Source: Cryptomeria japonica (taxonomy: Eukaryota > Streptophyta > Pinopsida > Cupressales > Cupressaceae). From it: a stretch of DNA of 64,000 bases. Under the pieces are notes generated by a model. The model saw nothing but the letters and a program-made list of their open reading frames with translations, ran no database searches and was not told where the DNA came from. Below, one piece after another: positions 59,341 through 64,000 of the stretch (positions are counted from its first letter, which is position 1; each line of letters starts with the position of its first letter). Location: NCBI RefSeq assembly GCF_030272615.1, contig NC_081413.1, positions 601,400,709 to 601,464,708 of the forward strand, read 5' to 3'. Position numbers and translations under genes: made by a program.

Positions 59341-59530
59341 GATAGGCATCCATGCAATTGGGATGGGCATCTAACCATATGGGTTAGGCATCTATCCATA
59401 TGGGACTAGGCATCTAATCATATGGGTTAGGCATCTAACCATACGGGTTAGGAATCTATCCATACGAGATAGGAGGTTTCATCTATACAATCCGGGATAG
59501 GCATCTACACAAACAGAGTAGGCATCTATT
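59341..59530. repeat. Minisatellite, unit about 23-24 bp
   Basis: Seven to eight imperfect copies of TAGGCATCTAACCATATGGG, the best ones at 59370-59470. No similar array elsewhere in the window. Confidence 0.85.
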
Positions 59531-62500
59531 CTAAGAATAGGATATGCTCTGGCCAAAGACTTTAGACTCATCGGGACCATCCAGGTCCTGAGCCACTCTC
59601 TAAAGACTACACTCCCCTAATAGGAGTGCACCGAGGTCACCATCCTTAGGTGTATAAAAATAATTACATTAACAAGCTTGAGTTCTGCCTTGAAATTAGG
59701 CCTAAAGCCTCGAAAAGTCAAGCAAATCCATATGGGATTCCTTCTGAATATGCATTGAATTAATTTTAACATTTCAATTATTATTTGCACCATTTGATTA
59801 AATGACCAAGGAGCTTCAAGAATGAACTACTCACCCATAACGAAATCCTAATCCCCATCCCTGAATGCCTGAGTACAAGGGACAACTTCATCCCTAGAAT
59901 GCCTACATACCCGTTTTGGCACGGGATCAAGGCATAAATTTTGTAGTTCTGGTTTCTAACTATGGTTTAATGTAAATTGTTCGGTGGGTACGCAACCCTT
60001 TCTAGGTTCAATGTCCTAGACAATTTCTCTGTGGTTGCTACCCACAATGGTAGCTCTATAAAAAAAAAAAAGGCTCAAGATGGCCTTTTTCTTGTGGCCT
60101 AAACAACTAAGTCCTATTTCCTATTAAATATGTCACCCTTAATCCATTATCATTCGTTGAAATCATCAAAATAAATTTTCAAGATCTTTACACACATCCA
60201 AACCCTAATGGGGTTATCTAAAGTTCAACTGATCGGATGCAAATTCATTTAAAAATTAATCTTTTTAGATTATCAATCCAAGGGGGATTACCCACCCCTT
60301 GGATTTTAATTTTCAAATGATGACCCTTATTTCTCCCTGGTGATTTAGAGGGACGATGGCACAGACGCCGTTATTGTAGCTTTATTAAGCATTAAGTGCA
60401 CTAGTTCAACATGACAACATTACCCATAAGTGTGACCCAGAGGCACCATAGCTACCGAACTGCGCTAATTTTTGGTTCCAACTCCTCTTCTTTAGTTATC
60501 TAGCTAGGAATTTAATTTTGAATTCATGAATCTTAAATGAAGCAATATACCAATACAATTATGAAGAAGAAACTATTATACACATGGAATTCTCGCTTTG
60601 AATTTAAAAACTAAAGTATAATTTTTACGTAATTGAAAGGAACATAAACAAATCGACTACTTGGGAATAGTATTTTCTCCAAAGGAAAATTATGATAGTA
60701 ATTAAAAATTAAAAAACTTGAACCAAATACATGAAATTACTAATTGCTTGGAAACCATGATACCTTCAAAGATAACTTATGGAAATGATTTGAATTATTT
60801 GCAAGATATAATTGTTCTGGACAAACCATTACACAATAAGTATGAATCCTAGTACTGATTTGCTTGAAAGAAAATTAAATGATTGAATAGCAAGAATTTG
60901 GAAATGAATTTTAACACCTACTTGTTTGAAGTGAAAAGTACTTAATAATAATCCCAACTAATTCTTCCATATGAAGTAATATAAATTTCATCTACAAATG
61001 ATAACACTACTTTAAATGTGAATCCTAATACTTGAAAGGTACTAAATTGCTTGAAATAGAATTTAAATTATCCAATAATTATACTTTGGAAATGAATTTA
61101 ATACTCACTTGTTGAAGGGAAAAGGAAACAACTATTCAACAATAAGCTTCAAATTAACCACATTATTCTTAGTTACTAATTTTTTGAAAAAGATATTAGA
61201 CAAGAGTGTAAACACTTGCTAGTTAACCAAGTAAATAATACTAAGTCTCCTAATAAACAATTCTAATCAATAAACTTCTAGTTTCTTTTGAACTAATACC
61301 TTAGCAAGATTATAAAACGATAACTAATTACTCCTTCCACTTGAAGTAACGTTAACTTTACCATTGGATACATTCTACAAATAATAACTTTATCAATTTC
61401 AAATACTTCGAAGGGAGCTAATGTTTGCTCCTTAAATGACCCTCAATTAGAATTGTTATTAAATTTTCTAAGTGATCACGGAATAGGTTTCTTGAAACTC
61501 ATTTGCTAAAACAATTTCAGTTTTGAATAAATTCTCTTTGCATCCTAATTAATACTATTACCATATGAATATTTAACTATGCAATTTACCTCTAAATTTA
61601 ATGTTAATTACATTTATCCTTACTAATTACTTGTATTATTAAGTGTAACTTTTCTTTTTTACTAGTCTTATGTTTCTTTTAGCTAGAGGGTAAATGCTTT
61701 TAACTATTAAAATAAGTGACTATTCTCAATGCCTTATATACTCATATCTTGGAATCTAATAAAGAAACAAATCAAATAATCAACTTTTCGAATTGAGGCA
61801 AAACTTTGTCTAACATTAACTCATATTGCTGAAATACCTAAAAGAGTTACTATGAATCTAAACACATTTACTTGTTAGGTAAATTCCTTTAACATTTGAT
61901 ACTTGTACAAATTAAAATATACAAAAGTTAGTTTTGAAATCCAATAATTAAAGAAATTAAATATTTGAAATGTATTGAATGTCTTGAGGGAAACCACTTA
62001 CTATTAGGATTTATTTATTTCATGAAAAGATCCAAAACTATGAAATATGTGTATCATTGGCGCAATAACATTTTTCTTTGCTTTGTTTTTCCTAAGCCAA
62101 ACTAATTTGTTTAATAAGGAGATTTAACTATTATATCTACATCCTAAGAAGGATTAATTCAAGATGATAGATCTCTTAATGCTCGATTATCTATTGAAAT
62201 TCTCAAGTGTTAATTGACCCTTTTGCCTTATGCAATATTTATCTTTTCAAAACCCAAGGGACTCTTTTCCCATCATTGAGGAGATACTAACTCTTTAGAA
62301 TTTAAAAAGAGTTCAAATTTGCAACTTAATTTTCCATAATTAAAACTCCAATAAGGTATCCATTAATATGGGTTAGACCCTTTTCATTTAAATTTTCCTT
62401 CAATATATTAATAATCTAATTCTTAAAACTAGAGATGATATTTTAAACACATTTCTATTAATTTTAATAAGGTTAGATTATAAATAGGTCTCATTAATCC

Positions 62501-63570
62501 TTTTTAAATAGATATATCAATAAATAAAACCATTTTTCATTAAATAGACCTCAATAAATAAATCCATCACTAAATTTGATTAATTTTCAATTATTAAAAT
62601 TTATAATTATAAACTAATCCTAAATGAGTTTTTTAATCACCAAGTGCATAATTAAATTTCAAAAAACTATAAGCTTATTAATTTTAATCATTCAAAATAA
62701 CTTTCAATATTATAAAACATTTTTAATTTTAAATTAAACACATAAAATTTAATTACAAACTCTAAAGTATAATTCAATTTTAATAAAACAATTCCTAACT
62801 CAAAACATATATATGTTTGTTTGTTTTTTTAAATAATTGGTAATTGACTCAAAACCTTTTAATAATATAATAATTATATTTATTTAATCATAAAAAAATA
62901 AACTTAAATCTACAAACAAATTTAGAACATAAATTTAATATGATTTTAAATAAATTTGATATATATGTTTATATAATATATATTTGAAGGGAAATTTACT
63001 AATTTATTAATCAAGGCAAGATTTATCCCTTTTTTAAAAAATTCATACATGCACAAGGAATAACTGTTTTTATTTTTATTTTTTGGATAGAAAAGCAATT
63101 TATTACATGTATTTGATTAAATCAATTAACAAAAACTGAAAAAGATTTCCTTACAAAAATCTAAAATGGATAAAAGAGATTTCTTTCAAAAAAATAAAAT
63201 TAAAATATAAACTTTCTTCTGTGCAAAATTTTGAAAGAGAAGAGAAGAAGATTTTCTTTGAAAAGAAAAAGCAAGCAATGAATGTGCAAGTGGGGAACCT
63301 AGATTTGAATGAAGAACCTTGTTGACCTCCTTCAATTCCTCCTTGAAGCTTGGTAATTATCTTCTCCAAAATCCTACAACACATCTACAAAATTTCTCCT
63401 ACAACTAGCATGGTATTGAAAATAAATTCATAAGAATTTCAAGACTACTTTATCATCCAAAAAACAATGAACTCCCCTTTTTCAAAAATTTAGACCTCAA
63501 TATATAGAAAATAGAGTCATTTTCCCACTACAAAAGAAATTAATTGATTTCCATATTCTTTTTCCAAAAT
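59531..63570. other. AT-rich sequence, no gene found
   Basis: Six frames give only short, biased frames. A GC-richer part at 59550-60480 could be part of an LTR but has no visible ends. A small stem pairs AAAAAGGC near 60065-60073 with GCCTTTTT near 60083-60090. Confidence 0.45.
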
Positions 63571-64000
63571 AATTTCATGCAAAATGATTAATTGTCATAG
63601 TGGGGGTTACATGCAAAAAAATTGAATTTGAAATTCTCTTCTAGAACCTTCTCATTTCCTCCTACAACATGTGTTAAATAGCATATTGAGAAAATAAACA
63701 ATTTATAAATTAATTTCATGCAAAATGATTGTTGTCATAGTGGGGGTTACATTTGACCATGCATTCAAAATTCAAATTTGAATTCTCCTCCAAAACTGCA
63801 TTTTGTAACTCCTTTGTCATAAAAATGCCATGAATAGAATTATTCTTGTCATAGATTAATTTTGTAACTCCCATGTCATATATTTGCTAAATATAATATT
63901 TATTCTTTAATATTTTAAATTTTAAATTTCTTTTTTAGAATCTTCTTATTTCTCCTACACCATGTGCTCAATTAGGATATTGAGAAAATAAGTAATTTTC
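63571..64000. repeat. Degenerate direct repeats at the window end
   Basis: CATGCAAAATGATT followed by TTGTCATAGTGGGGGTTACAT occurs at about 63577-63612 and 63717-63752. A phrase ending CATATTGAGAAAATAA occurs at about 63628-63697 and again at 63925-63992. Confidence 0.7.

Overview
The window is nuclear DNA from a seed plant with a large, repeat-rich, AT-rich genome. Evidence is the plant-type LTR retrotransposons (Tat-like Ty3/gypsy and Sirevirus-like Ty1/copia), a plant L1-type LINE and fragments of a plant WNK kinase. A conifer or other gymnosperm would fit the very long LTRs and old, slowly decaying insertions, but nothing here proves it. I see no intact host gene. Every protein-coding region is a transposon gene or pseudogene carrying nonsense mutations.

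Layout. 1-925: LTR remnant of a copia element (A). 983-13740: complete Ty3/gypsy element (B) on the minus strand, with 3.3 kb LTRs and a perfect 5-bp target duplication AATAG. Its LTRs hold an array of 15-16 different palindromes centred on TTTAAA, followed by an LTR-resident reading frame. 13746-20560: first copy of an old host segment with a WNK kinase pseudogene and a degraded copia pol. 21515-29735: non-autonomous copia-like element (D) with two 1,153-bp LTRs, a coiled-coil/zinc-knuckle gag-like gene and an unrecognised 1,120-codon frame, but no pol. 30799-49320: second, direct copy of the same host segment. It is split by a LINE (31332-44930), which is split by a copia element (E, 32570-44542), whose left LTR is split by a 4.1 kb solo LTR (F, 34154-38255). 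46900-47179: a small solo LTR in the second WNK copy. 50478-58219: copia element (G) on the plus strand, apparently the youngest. 58220-59230: remnant of another copia element (H). 59231-64000: AT-rich sequence with a minisatellite and degenerate repeats, no gene seen.

The direct duplication supplies near-empty sites for three insertions (B, the LINE and the small solo LTR), so their order and target duplications can be read inside this one window. Gag-pol frames of B, D, E and G carry many in-frame stops but few frameshifts, which suggests decay mainly by base substitution. Points most worth following are the palindrome array and reading frame inside the LTRs of B, the upstream position of its second RNase H, and the long unknown frame of D.
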